From Talpa occidentalis (taxonomy: Eukaryota; Chordata; Mammalia; Eulipotyphla; Talpidae), in assembly GCF_014898055.3 (NCBI RefSeq), contig NW_023601104.1, positions 44,084,210 to 44,148,209 of the forward strand: a stretch of DNA of 64,000 bases, read 5' to 3'. Below the pieces are notes generated by a model. The model was not told the DNA's origin. It did not search any database and worked only from the letters and a program-made list of their open reading frames with translations. Both the position numbers and the translations under genes were made by a program. Every line of letters begins with the position of its first letter. The first letter of the stretch is position 1. Shown in pieces: positions 1-10,520 of the stretch.

Positions 1-1023
1 CATCATCCAAAGCAGTGATAGTGAAGGCAAAGATAAACAGCTGGGACTACATCAAATTAAAGAGCTTCTGCACAGCAAAAGAGACAATAACAAAAACAAA
101 GAGAAACCCCACTAACTGGGAGAACATTTTTGCACACAACACTAATGATAAAGGACTGATCACAAAAATCTGCAAAGAGCTGATGAGACTCAACAACAAC
201 AAAGAAAATAATCCAGTCAAAAAATGGGCAGAAGAGCTAAAAAGAAACTTCTCTGAAGAGGAAATGCAAATGGCCAACAGGCATATGAAAAAATGTTCAA
301 CATCACTTGTCATCAGGGAAATGCAAATCAAAACTACCATGAGATACCATCTTACACCAGTGAGAATGGCACATATTAAAAAAACTAGCAACAACAAATG
401 TTGGCGAGGGTGTGGAGAAAAAGGAACTCTCCTGCACTGCTGGTGGGAGTGCAAACTGGTCCAACCACTATGGAGAGCTGTGTGGAGATTTCTGGACCTA
501 CTAAACATAGAGCTTCCATATGATCCAGCAATTCCACTCCTAGGTATTTACCCAAAGGACACAGAAACATCAGTTCCAAAGAACACCTGCACCCCTATGT
601 TTATAGCAGCACTGTTTACAATAGCTAAGCTTTGGAAACAGCCCAAATGCCCAAAAATAGATGACTGGATCAAGAAGATGTGGTACATATACACCATGGA
701 ATATTACTCAGCATTCAAAAAGATAAACACATGCAATTTGCAGCAACATGGATGGCGCTGGAAGGGATCATGCTCAGCGAAATAAGCCAGAAAGAAAAAG
801 AAAAATACCAGATGGTCTCACTCATAGCAGGAATCTAGAGAATTTAAATAAGGGACCAGGAAAATGAATAACTATAAGAAAGTGAAAATCAAAATCAACA
901 AACAACTATGAACCAGAGACACTTTTTGCGGGGTGAGGGGTGGGAGGGGAGGAATTGGGGTCAAAATGGGGGGGTTGCAATTGTATGGGGAATATAAAAA
1001 TAAAATTTATTATTTAAAAAAAA
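1..1023 (+). mobile_element. LINE-1 (L1) 3' end: ORF2 end, 3' UTR and A-rich tail
   Basis: After the ORF2 stop at 785 comes a 3' UTR of about 240 bp ending in AATAAAATTTATT and an A-run to 1023. The 3' UTR carries a guanine-rich tract at about 926-977 with repeated G3-G4 runs, the usual polypurine/G-quadruplex feature of mammalian L1 3' UTRs. A second copy of the same 3' UTR type lies at 9941-10115, so the family has been active repeatedly in this genome. The upstream end and left target duplication are off the window. Confidence 0.93.
3..785 (+). CDS. LINE-1 ORF2 C-terminal end (reverse transcriptase/endonuclease polyprotein, partial)
   Basis: This is the last 260 or so codons of L1 ORF2, the protein that nicks target DNA and reverse-transcribes L1 RNA. 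The frame is already open at the left window edge, so the true start lies outside. The segment holds the C-terminal domain downstream of the reverse transcriptase. It includes the conserved [22 protein letters not shown] and [12 protein letters not shown] blocks. It also has a cysteine/histidine motif C-x3-C-x7-H-x4-C at nt 399-452 (CWRGC...HCWWEC). There is no frameshift or stop before the terminal TAA at 783-785, so this copy is young or little decayed. Whether the upstream part is intact cannot be seen. It is a transposon gene, not a host gene. Confidence 0.95.
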   Translation, partial: SSKAVIVKAKINSWDYIKLKSFCTAKETITKTKRNPTNWENIFAHNTNDKGLITKICKELMRLNNNKENNPVKKWAEELKRNFSEEEMQMANRHMKKCSTSLVIREMQIKTTMRYHLTPVRMAHIKKTSNNKCWRGCGEKGTLLHCWWECKLVQPLWRAVWRFLDLLNIELPYDPAIPLLGIYPKDTETSVPKNTCTPMFIAALFTIAKLWKQPKCPKIDDWIKKMWYIYTMEYYSAFKKINTCNLQQHGWRWKGSCSAK

Positions 1024-4000
1024 GTCAATAGAACAAAGCAAAACTGTGAAGATACTCATAATACATCCAGATAACTGGTGTAAAGAGAGAACAGTAAGCC
1101 AGTGGAGTCCCTAGGTACATAAAACATACACACACTCTCACACACACACACTCACACACACACACACACACACAGGAAGAGTCCTCTCTAGTTCTCATAG
1201 TCTTCATACTAAGAACTGTAAGTATTTTACATGTGAGGACAAACTGGCACCAACAGTCATAGGTAGTATCAGATTTGTATTCAGAAAACAACTTCTGGCA
1301 GCTGTAAAAAATAGATATGTATTGAAAGAAAAAATGACTGGAGGCAATTTGGAAACTTTTGTCTAAGAAAGACTGACCAGGACTTAAACCAAGGAAAGAG
1401 CTTATCCTGAGAGACCACTTACCTTTGCCAAAAGCACTCATTCATTGCTACTCTCCTCCAAGTTCTTTTTCTATTCTAGTATCATCAGCAGATCTATAAG
1501 CCAGATTTACAAGTACATCATTTCTTTTTTTAAAACCTTAAGACTGACATAAAAAGCAGGACCAGAAATATTTTTGATTAGCTCTCTGATTACCTGAATT
1601 TTCAGTTCATAAAATATTCTCATTCTAATAGCTAGAAAGAGATCAAAGAGAGAGAGAATAAAAGTTCGGATGTGCCAGCTCCATTCAGGCTGAGGTTTCT
1701 ACTTGGTTTGAAACATAAATACTCCCCAACATATTAACTGAGTCCTCCCTATTCATGCATTCACGATGCCTAGAGAAAACAATCCAGAGCCAAGATTCAG
1801 CCAGGACTTAACATCTGTGAGGTCTGAGCAATTCATATACCCTGAGCTTTCAGTAAAGGCCCAGGGATCTATTTCCCCACCAATTGCCAGGAGCATTGGC
1901 AGAGTCTGCTTTGCACCAGTAGGACCACCTGGAGCCTTGAGAAGTTCCACTTAATTAAGACATTAGCTCCCAACATACCAAAGAAAGCTTCCCAAATTCA
2001 TATGCGTTGAGAGTGAAATGTGGATTTCCTCATTGAGACATGTTGAAATCTGCTTTCAGCTCCCTTTGTGTACAGCAACCTGCACTGTGTAAAGTGTGAA
2101 CCCAGCCTTGCTAACTTCGTTAGAGGGAGGGCCAATAGCAACACTCAACTGATTATAAAAGAAAGGGAAGAGACTCCGAATGATTATAGAATTCTTATAA
2201 TGTGCATAGTGTTATTATGGCACTCTGCCCAGGGCCCATCAAAGATAAATGAGGTTTGAAGAGTGGATTTTTTTTATGTTAAACTTAATAGACATTCCCT
2301 TTTCTTTCTCTCTTTCTTTTTTTTTAAACTGGCAAGGGAATGGAAAAGACATCAAAGCAGTTTTCCTATAAATCTATACGAAAATGAATTTCAGAGTCAA
2401 CTTTTCTGCTTTTATTACTTATGGTGTTTTTATTTTTTAGAAGCTGAAAGGGAACATAATTCAGTACCCTTCAAATTGCTTTGGAGAAATATAATAAATC
2501 CAATATATATGGAAAAGTTTATAGGGTTGTTTTTGGTTTTTTTTTTACTAAGTATATACAACCTTGAGATCTTTTTCTGATATGAAGATTGTTTCTAAAA
2601 ATTTTTCTTCAAAGTTTTTTCATACATATTTCACTGGTTTCCTAGACACTTAGTAATTTGTAATTCTGAAGTCCAAAGACAAGAGACAAGGTTTAATATT
2701 TTGGCTATATGAAACTGTTGTCTTTTCTAAGATGCTACTCCTAAAATCCTCATCCAAGTTTTAAAATAAAATAACAAGCTCTCGTTTTCATTTGTATGGC
2801 TAAGAATTTTGATGAGAAATAGGAAGGGGAGACTGTCCATTAATATTGCAACATCAGCCTCGGAATGTGCTCCTTATGTGTGAAATTATATTTTTATGAC
2901 ACTTCTCTGGTTTTGTTTGAATCAGCTCGATTGAAAATCATCTTGAACCCAATTTTTATCCAGTAACTGCCTCTCAATACACATTACTCTTGTAACTGTT
3001 AAAGATTTGTTGGTTCAGCTTTTCAGGCAAGACTATTTGAATGCACAAGGGATTGCCAGAGTATTCATATCACGATATCAAAGTTAAACAAATCTTAAGT
3101 TGCTAAGCTTCACCAGTGGTAAAATTGCCATTACAAAACCAGTATTTTAAGAGAAAGTTCAAAGTTCATATTTCCAAAATGGGAACTTACTATTAATAAT
3201 ATAGTGTTAAATCCAAATTAATAAGTTGAAAGTGGCCGTGGATTTGATGGAAAGCGTCACTGTGTGTAAAAGTAGCCTCAGAATCTAGTTAAACACTGAC
3301 CAGAGTCCTGAGTAACTTGGACTAATTGTTCCCCTGACTGTCTAAACTCTGGGGTCATCACTTTATAAATGGTTCACTATTTATGAAAGTAAATGCCAGT
3401 TACACATATGATGAATACCTAAAACCATTAGTCCTCCTTTATCTGTTGGACCCGAGAGGTTGATGTTTGCACTGACTGGAAAAAACATAAATCAGAGACA
3501 GACATTTCTCCAGGTTTTCTTCATTTACTTAAATTGCAATTACCTTACAGAGTGGGATGTGGGAACTAATAGACATGGTTGAGAACAGTAAAATGCCAGT
3601 GCTTTATATTGGACACCAAATCATTAGCACAGCAAGGAAAACTTTAAATAGATGTTGAAGAATTGAAAAACATTTACCCTTTTGAAAGTCAGCCTTTCTT
3701 ACGTGTGCAGATGAAAGCTGGCAGCCATTCAGTGGTGCTAAAAGTACTGAAATATCCCAAATTTAGAAGGGTACAGAAAATGTGCCACATTGGATCCTTC
3801 CCTGCAGGCTAGACCCTGGTTCTAGACCCTGGCTAAACATCAGAACTGCCAAGGGACCCTGTGCCTTAATTGATCAGTGTTGGAGAAGGGAATTTTTGAA
3901 GCTCTTCAGGAAACTCCCTTGTGCAAACATAGAGAACTAAACAGATTGAAAATGGAGCTGAATTTTTTCAAGTATTTCACAATTAGAACATACATAAACA

Positions 4001-6600
4001 GGTTGCTACCACCTCTACCACACTCTGAAGAGCATCCCTCTCAAAAAAGGAATTGCTTTCCAGATGCATAGAAAGAAAATGCATTAGAACATTGAAACTG
4101 GTATATATCGTAGGTGAATTCCCCTTTTCGTATCATATCAAACACATGCAATAGCATTAGGTAGTCACTACAATAAATTAGATATGCAGAGAAAATATAT
4201 TGCTTTGATTGCATTTGTAGATTCCTTCAAGACAACACCCTATAGCTAGCAGGAAAAAAACATACATTTAATAAAAGTTTAAACTTAGCCTAATTCAATG
4301 ATCAAAGTAGTCATCTTAAATTGTATTGTCTTTCGCAAACACCAACAAAAAGTGTTTAATTTCACAAATGAGATTTCTGAGTCCCTGTTTCTTTTCTTAA
4401 GGTACTAATTGAACAGGATATGGTGTGTGGCTGGTTAGTCTTAATGACATGAGACATGGGTGGGGAACACTGGTATGATACAGGTCCCCAGGTGTGCAAG
4501 AAAATCATCTGGTCTCTGGCAGGATGGCCCACTGCCTATTGTTACCTGTACCACGCTTGCTTTCACACTTACAGGTAGTGGGTGAATGATTGCTGTGGCT
4601 TTGATCAACTCCCTTTTGCTGACTTTCATCCATCCTTGCCCTCTGCAGGCTCTTGGTTATCTGGTGCATCCAATTTCAAGGCTTTATATCCACCCTTATC
4701 CTTTATTATAGACTTAACTTACCTACAGAAGGTGGCAATCCTTCCATCTCTTCATTTTCTTCCTGGAAAATATGACGATTTAAAGATATCTTGAGTTCAA
4801 GTACAATATTTAAATATAGCTATATTTGGAAGTTTTGATTTTCTTATTTTGCTACAAGTTGTCTCACCCATCACTCAATTTTTTTTTTTTTGTTTTGTAA
4901 TTTCTATTCTTGCATTTTTCCTCAGAAATTTGAGGTTATAAAGGTCAGTCAGACTTGATGCTGTTGATTAGGAAAAGAAGTGAAAAGGAATTGCATCGGT
5001 TTTGGGTATCATTTTGCTTTCTATTTCACTTCAAATCCTAGGTCGAAGTCCAAAAAATGTTTGCTGTCTCAGGGCCCTGCCCTACTCTTGAAGGGAAGGG
5101 TGAAAAATTAGAAATGCAGAAACCATCAAGCAGATGACTTTTCTGGATCATTAGAAGTTACCTGTTTATACATGGGGCTGGATACTTTGATTTTCTGAAA
5201 CACTATTTTGGGGGAAAGCAGAATTTGTAAAATTGGATACTGAAATCATACAAATATTAGAATTTCAAGGTTATAGTCTGAAAATACTAAATAGTAGGAG
5301 GGAAAATCTATCTTCCTATTGTTGTCTATTTGTGTGATTTCAAATGGCAGTTTCTAAGAACATCATATTCAGACAGTCTTTCAGAAAACATAACAATTGA
5401 GGCAGAAATGTGCTTAAAATTTAGTAAGGTCAGAATATAATAGTCACTGTGTGTGTTTCTGTGTGTGGGATTTGTAAAGAAAGAGAAAAAATTAATTCTG
5501 GCTGAAAGGATAGAAGCCAAAATATAATATCACTCAGGGAGTCAACATCATGGTGGAAATGAAAACTCTTTACGTATTTACTTATTTAAAATCACCCCAG
5601 GGTGCAGACTCTAGCAGTTAGAATTAATTAGACTATACAAAATAGAACACCAATGACCAAGAACAATTCAATTCAACTATAGATGATTTCTCAAATACTT
5701 CTCACTTCTCATGCTAGAAATGAATTTATTAACACAATGCATTTATCCAACCAGCACAAGCAGCTAATCACCTTCATTCCACATATTTGACAGCCCCCCT
5801 GTTTTTTATTGTGACTCTGGTCTATGCCTCAGTTTCTCCAAATGCGATTTAGAAATTCAAAGAAAATACTTTCTTCCTAGCTCCCTCACTGGGCCAGAGA
5901 TTGGGATTATTGGTAAAGATAACATGCTCTTTTTCTTTGACCTTTCACAGATAAAAAACCATTATCATCTGATATATCTGTGTGTGTATACATATATATG
6001 TTTGTATACATATATATTTCATGGCCTAAGTTTGTGAAATTCACAAAGCAGTTCCTAAATGCCAAGAACTTGCTTAACTACATGACAAGTTGTGGTCTGT
6101 TTGTAGCTCTACGCTGAAAGTATTTTTTAAAAATATACAATTGGGTAGAAAATGCTTTTATAAAGCTACTAAATGTCTCTGTTTATCATTGATAAGTGAC
6201 TCAAATGAGGAATAAATTATGTTCATTGTGAGACTCTGCCTTTTGATGTGTCCAGGCCTGCTCTGTCATACACCAGAAACCAATTCTAAGAAAAGACAGA
6301 AGGGAAAATGACTGCAAGATGTACTATTTCTACAGAATTCTGTGGGGTTTTACAAACATGCTATTGTTTCCATGTTCACTGAAAAAGGCACAGAACAATG
6401 GCATCTACCTACCATCAAAAAGGAAATTTAGTTCAATGTTGTGATAAATGATTCAATCATGAAGTCAGGAGAGCAGAGGAGGACTGAGTGGGAGGAAGGT
6501 TTGACTTCACCATCCTAAGAGATGAAATTTAATTCAAAAATCATTGACAGAACGGATTTGGATGGGTCAGACGTTTCTGCACCACAGGAGGGAGTATGAA
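1024..6600. other. Unclassified AT-rich intergenic stretch
   Basis: No gene or young repeat was recognised. Open frames here are short (at most 138 codons) and lack family signatures. The 138-codon frame on the minus strand at 1025-1441 crosses a CA repeat and is probably chance. There is a possible weak MIR-like piece near 3300-3380 and a small local duplication (TAGACCCTGG twice) near 3810-3835. Around 2790-3260 the sequence is free of recognisable repeats and could be old unique DNA. Confidence 0.5.
1126..1174. repeat. (CA)n microsatellite
   Basis: A run of CA dinucleotides interrupted by three CTC-type variants, about 49 bp. It is a simple repeat probably prone to length variation. Confidence 0.95.
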
Positions 6601-6614
6601 TACAAGACCCTGAG

Positions 6615-6800
6615 GTCCTTTCAACATCTATTTCCCATTTTTATTATCTCATTAATTCTGCCAATTTCCTTATGAGGCTGTTATATAGTATTATTGGATC
6701 TATTTTGCTGGAGGAAAAAGCCCAGGACAGGTGGAGTGAAATTATGTGTGTTAGGTCACATGAGTCATCATTCAGGCCTGGAATGAGCCACCCTTGCACT
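6615..6800 (-). repeat. MIR SINE relic (antisense)
   Basis: The order of short blocks matches the reverse of the MIR consensus: TTATCTCATTAATTCTGCC, TTATGAGGCTGTTATA, ATTGGATCTATTTTGCTGGAGGAAAAAGC, then a degraded AGGTCACA and GGAATGAGCC. Heavily diverged, as expected of this ancient mammalian SINE. Confidence 0.6.
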
Positions 6801-8084
6801 TTTCAGCCTAATGTTAGTGTCCGTGGTCTCTCTGATAACACAACTTGAGGATGATTGCGCTTTAGACCCCCTTTTCTTCAAGTTGATGTATTTTTTTTTT
6901 TCAAAAATACTAATGTACTAGAAATTAGTCACAAATGAGCAAACATCATGCATGGCTCCCAAAACCAATTAACATGTCAGGTCTAATTTGCCATTAGACA
7001 AATAATTTGAAATATTTGCAAAAGAGCAGCATGAGAATTTATTCTCTGCAATTAGACAGAGATTTCAGTAAATTCTTGATATTCCTTGAAGGAGCTACCA
7101 ACAAAGAAAGAACCATCCACTTTTGCTGATTCTGCTTTGTGTAAGGCTGAGAAACTCCAAAAGTTCTAATCTGGGTATTAGAAGGAAACTTGATGCCATT
7201 AAATTAATATGCAAACCAGTCAGTCAAGAGAACTAGCTAACTTGGTCATTATGATCCAACAGAGTAAAAATAGGAAATCTTTTAAATTTGAGGTTCCAGA
7301 AGGTGACAAAATATTTTTTGCTACAATTAGGGCATGTTTCTTTTGTTCCTATCAAATGGAATCATCCAGAAATCTATAATTTCACATTCAGTTCCTAAAA
7401 ATATTAACTAAATTCCTCCCAGCATAAATAATATCAATTTCTTTTTCATTTTCTTCATCAATATTTGCCAATCATTTCATCCCTGTGGTGATTAAAACTG
7501 GAGAACTTACTATAGTTTATGTCTATATGATTATAGTATTTCCACAATCTGCCTATTTATTTGGCTGGACCTGAATAGATAATCACCTAAAAGTCGGATT
7601 TAATGGGAACTGAAAGGACCATCTTCTAAAAATATATTTTTGTTACAATTCTTTTAGAGTCTAAAATGGTCATGTTATTTATTTTACCTGACATTAATTC
7701 ATTACATACACATGTTGGTTCTTAATGATGAACATCTGAAACTTACACTTTCTTAGAAATGCAATGCATTTCAATAAAAAAATTTTAAATCTATCTTGTT
7801 AATAAAAAAATACTATCCAGAATGAGTTAACAGCTAGGCTACTATCTAGACAATATTATCTATTATTCAAACAATAATCAAGTTGAAAGACAATCGAGTC
7901 ACTGAGAGATTTTTATGGGGCTTAATTTACTCTAGTCTGTGACGATAGACAAACATATTTTGAAGGAGGTCACAGAAGATTCAGCAAACCTACGGGTGAT
8001 TTCCAGGAGTTGAAGTGCAATATTTCCAAAAAGAGGGATGAAAAAGAATAGAAAGATTTTGAAAATAATTTCACTCACTTCGTA
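6800..8084. other. Unclassified AT-rich sequence, left part rich in homeodomain-type TAAT motifs
   Basis: No repeat or gene was recognised. The part at 6900-7100 has many TAAT/ATTA cores (for example in TCTAATTTGCCATTAGAC) spaced like a clustered homeodomain target, a pattern often seen in conserved noncoding elements. Conservation itself cannot be judged from one sequence. Confidence 0.35.
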
Positions 8085-8345
8085 ACTTTACCCGGACTTG
8101 GTTGTGGGTATTACATACAGACATTCCACCCTTTCAAAGTTCACGGACACCACTTCACCTATACAAAAGGCCTACATCAGCACGCGCGATGTTGTATGGC
8201 AAACACCATAACGGAAAGAAATCTGGAGAGGATTTTGGTTTCACGACAAAAGACCAAAAGCAAAACTGGTGCTTTGCGGCAGCCATCAGGGAGGCAATGC
8301 GCCTGCGCGCGCACCCCCAGGCGCCGCCAAGCTCCTTCCCAGAGC
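8085..8345. promoter_or_regulatory. CpG-dense patch with NRF1-like motif, possible promoter remnant
   Basis: By eye about 15 CpG dinucleotides fall in roughly 260 bp, against a flank that is almost CpG-free. The right part contains GCGCCTGCGCGCGC, which resembles the NRF1 half-site pair, and a GGCGCCGCC block. It abuts the LTR starting at 8391. It could be an unmethylated promoter island, the 5' end of a retrocopied gene, or part of an uncharacterised retroelement. The open frames across it (8102-8383 and 8196-8447 on +) match no family I know. Confidence 0.4.
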
Positions 8346-8390
8346 CATTATTTTTCTTTTGTCTTTTTTACTTTAATCTTTGAATCACAT

Positions 8391-8999
8391 TGTTACAGGG
8401 CAGGGAGAGGGGCACCCCAGACCCTGCAACCTGCCTGCTCTAAATAGGTTCTGCCATCCGCCACCTCAACACAAAACATATGAGACTTGAATGAAAAGGA
8501 ACTTTAATACAATTAGGAAACAATACAGGAAAGGCAAAGAATACAGTTTCTAAATCAAGTACCCAAAGCTACCCGTCCCCTCGTGGGTAGAAGTCCACCC
8601 AAACGGGAGTGGCCCAGATTAAGGCCCGAAAACCTGCCACAAGTCTTAAGCATCCTCCAGTGGGGACCCACAGAACAGAATCAGAAACAACCAGACAAGT
8701 GTGGAAGGAAAAGAGCAAAATCAAAATCAAGACAAAAATCGCCATTGTCACCTCCCCACGGGTCTCTCACCCACATCTGTGTCACCCAGTCACCCACGAC
8801 CAAAAGGCAAGCACAGTTTCTTCACGTGTCTCTTGGCCCCATGTGCCTCCTCCAGGTCTCCTTCTGGCTCGCCATCCTGCTTCCTTCCTTCCTCAGTCTC
8901 CTCTGCTGCTTCTTCTCCTCTCTTTGCTCAACTCCACCCTCCCTTGGGTGGGGCAGGGAATCCGGAAACTCCTCCCTTCCTGGAGACCACCCTGCTACA
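8391..8999 (-). mobile_element. Solo LTR, approximately 600-bp endogenous retrovirus family, copy 1
   Basis: Starts TGTTACAGGG and ends CCTGCTACA; the termini are imperfect inverted repeats with TG...CA ends. It aligns along its whole length with the segments at 50691-51292 and 58531-59129. On the minus strand it carries an ATTAAA signal (plus-strand TTTAAT at 8513-8518) about 120 bp from the end, which sets the minus orientation. Flanks are ACAT and ATAT, a possible decayed 4-bp target duplication. No internal retroviral genes are attached. Open frames inside are LTR sequence, not genes. Confidence 0.75.
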
Positions 9000-9072
9000 A
9001 TATGACTGGAATGAGCTTTACTTTTTTTTATTTTATTAAATTTGTTTATTTTCTTACGTCATTGTTCATTTT

Positions 9073-9341
9073 TGTCTTTTTTTATTTATTTATGCATACA
9101 AGAACTGGGGTGTCGGCCAGAGATGGCGGGTGAGGGAGGGTGAGAGGATTCACCAGAGACAGAGTGGGGAGCAGAACAGCTGGATCTACTGAAATACACT
9201 GCCGAGGGGAGCAGAAGACAGGAGAGGTCTGCTGTGCCAAATGGGTCAGCTCCCTGGCCCGGGATCCAACTCATACTGCAGAGGCTGCAGATAGCTTGAT
9301 AGTGCTGAGACTTTAACCCCTACACCACCAGGGAGGCCCCC
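9073..9341 (-). mobile_element. tRNA-derived SINE, full length (antisense)
   Basis: Reverse of the local SINE consensus: T-run, AAGATTTATTTATTTATGCA-type tail, body, and the CCACCAGGGAGGCCC head. It is flanked by a perfect 11-bp target duplication TTGTTCATTTT at 9062-9072 and 9342-9352. It has landed in an older T-rich L1-derived segment. Confidence 0.93.
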
Positions 9342-9352
9342 TTGTTCATTTT

Positions 9353-9620
9353 GAACAGTGTTTAATTTCTCCCTTCAGGTGTATTCCCTGAAGTTCTCCC
9401 TCCACCACAGCACCCATGTTCCCTGTTTCACCACAGTCCCTTGTGTTCTTCCTTCCCTTGTTTTGACCTCTCTCTCTCCCCCTTCCCTGCTGTAAGCCTC
9501 AGATCTATATAGTCAGCTTGCAAGTTTCGTCTTTTTCCTCATGATTTGTTCGGTTTCTCTACATTCCATACATAAGTGAAACCATCTGATATTTATCCCT
9601 GGAACTATTTTATACAAGCC
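9353..9620 (-). mobile_element. Old LINE-1 3' UTR fragment (antisense), probable
   Basis: The T-rich strand shows blocks typical of reversed L1 3' UTRs, such as CATACATAAGTGAAACCATCTGATATTT and a CACCCATGTTCCCTG segment. A similar piece occurs at 20850-21055. The SINE at 9073-9341 split its left end. Heavily diverged. Confidence 0.5.
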
Positions 9621-9730
9621 ATGTATTTATCATGTCATTCCTGATTTTACTATATGTTAGTGTTATTTTAGGTTTACGTGTTTTTTGATATGATTTGGTA
9701 GGGGTTTTTTTTTCATGCAAAAATATTCTT

Positions 9731-9855
9731 GGGCCTCCCCTGGTGGCGCAGCTGTTGAGCGCTGGGCTTCGAGGCTGCCAGCAGCCTCTGCAGCGCCGGT
9801 TCGTTCCCGGGCCGCCGGCGAGGGTCCTACCAAAAAAAAAAAAAAAAAAAAAAAA
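9731..9855 (+). mobile_element. Short tRNA-head-only SINE copy
   Basis: Contains only the tRNA-related head of the SINE (about 100 bp) followed directly by a run of A's. The internal RNA polymerase III boxes are well preserved: A-box-like TGGCGCAGCTGTTGAGCG and B-box GGTTCGTTCCC. It lacks the body and the AAATAAATAAATCTTT tail of the 270-bp copies. It could be a separate short subfamily, a truncated priming product or a recent internal deletion. Flanks AAATATTCTT and AAAATTCTC suggest an imperfect target duplication. Confidence 0.85.
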
Positions 9856-9940
9856 TTCTCATTTCTCTGAATTTTTCCATGATGTGAAACATTCATGTAA
9901 AATAAGACATATCTTAAAGGAGTCTAAATTTCCCTATCTT

Positions 9941-10115
9941 GGACCAGGAAAAAGAATAACTATAAGAAAGAAAATATCAAAATCAACAAACAACTATGAA
10001 CCAGAGACACTCTGTGGGGAATGGGGTCAAAATAAGGGGGTTGTAATTGTATGGGGAATATAAAAAATAAAATTTAAATAAAATGTGAAAAAAAGGAAAA
10101 AAGAGAAAAAAGAAA
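9941..10115 (+). mobile_element. 5'-truncated LINE-1 insertion (3' UTR only)
   Basis: Matches the L1 3' UTR at 860-1023: GGACCAGGAAAA, ATCAACAAACAACTATGAACC, then TTGTATGGGGAATATAAAAA and an A-rich (GAAAAA) tail. It lacks most of the G-rich tract. Flanks TTCCCTATCTT (9930-9940) and TTCTCTATCTT (10120-10130) look like a target duplication with one difference. It is an extreme 5' truncation. Confidence 0.85.
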
Positions 10116-10189
10116 AAAATTCTCTATCTTTATGTTTTGTAGCTGAACTTATCATTTCCAATGTTGATGTTATCATCATTTCTACTGTC

Positions 10190-10520
10190 ACCTATTTACT
10201 TCATGGTCACACTCATTCATTGCCTTATCAGATACATATTGAGCACCCACATTGTGCCGGGTCACTCAGCCTACAGCAATGAACAAAATGCTATCCTCGT
10301 GAGACATACAGTAGTGGAAAAATATAGTTCCATGTCCTCATGGAGATAGTAATGTAAATTGGATTGTTTTAGTATTTATTATGTTCATCTTAATATTTGT
10401 TTTTCATTCCTTACATTCTCCATCAAGACTCAGTTTCTTGGGACCAGAGATTTTGTCAGATTCAGCATTGCATAGTGTTTGGAGTATAAGTTCTCAATGA
10501 ATGTCAAATAATTCACTCTA
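10190..10520 (+). repeat. L2 LINE 3' fragments
   Basis: Two segments keep the L2 3'-end order: CATTCATTGCCTTATCAG..TATTGAGCACCCACATTGTGCC..CAGCAATGAACAAAATGC (10208-10290), then TCAAGACTCAGTTTC..GTAAGTTCTCAATGAATG-like sequence (10420-10510). Strong divergence is expected of L2. Confidence 0.6.

Noticed and set aside
47..508. 153-codon minus-strand frame over the L1
   Set aside because: It is the antisense shadow of the L1 ORF2 frame.
1126..1174. CRISPR-like repeat array
   Set aside because: It is a plain dinucleotide microsatellite; no spacers exist and the organism is a mammal.
5985..6016. Alternating TATA-rich run as a promoter
   Set aside because: It is a TATA/CATA dinucleotide-like run without promoter context and is common in AT-rich DNA.
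8609..9133. 174-codon plus-strand frame
   Set aside because: It spans the LTR and runs into the adjacent T-rich DNA; the LTR is oriented on the other strand and the frame is not kept in the other copies.
9731..9830. Functional tRNA gene
   Set aside because: A and B boxes are present, but the sequence is the SINE head with an A-tail and does not fold into a standard cloverleaf by eye.
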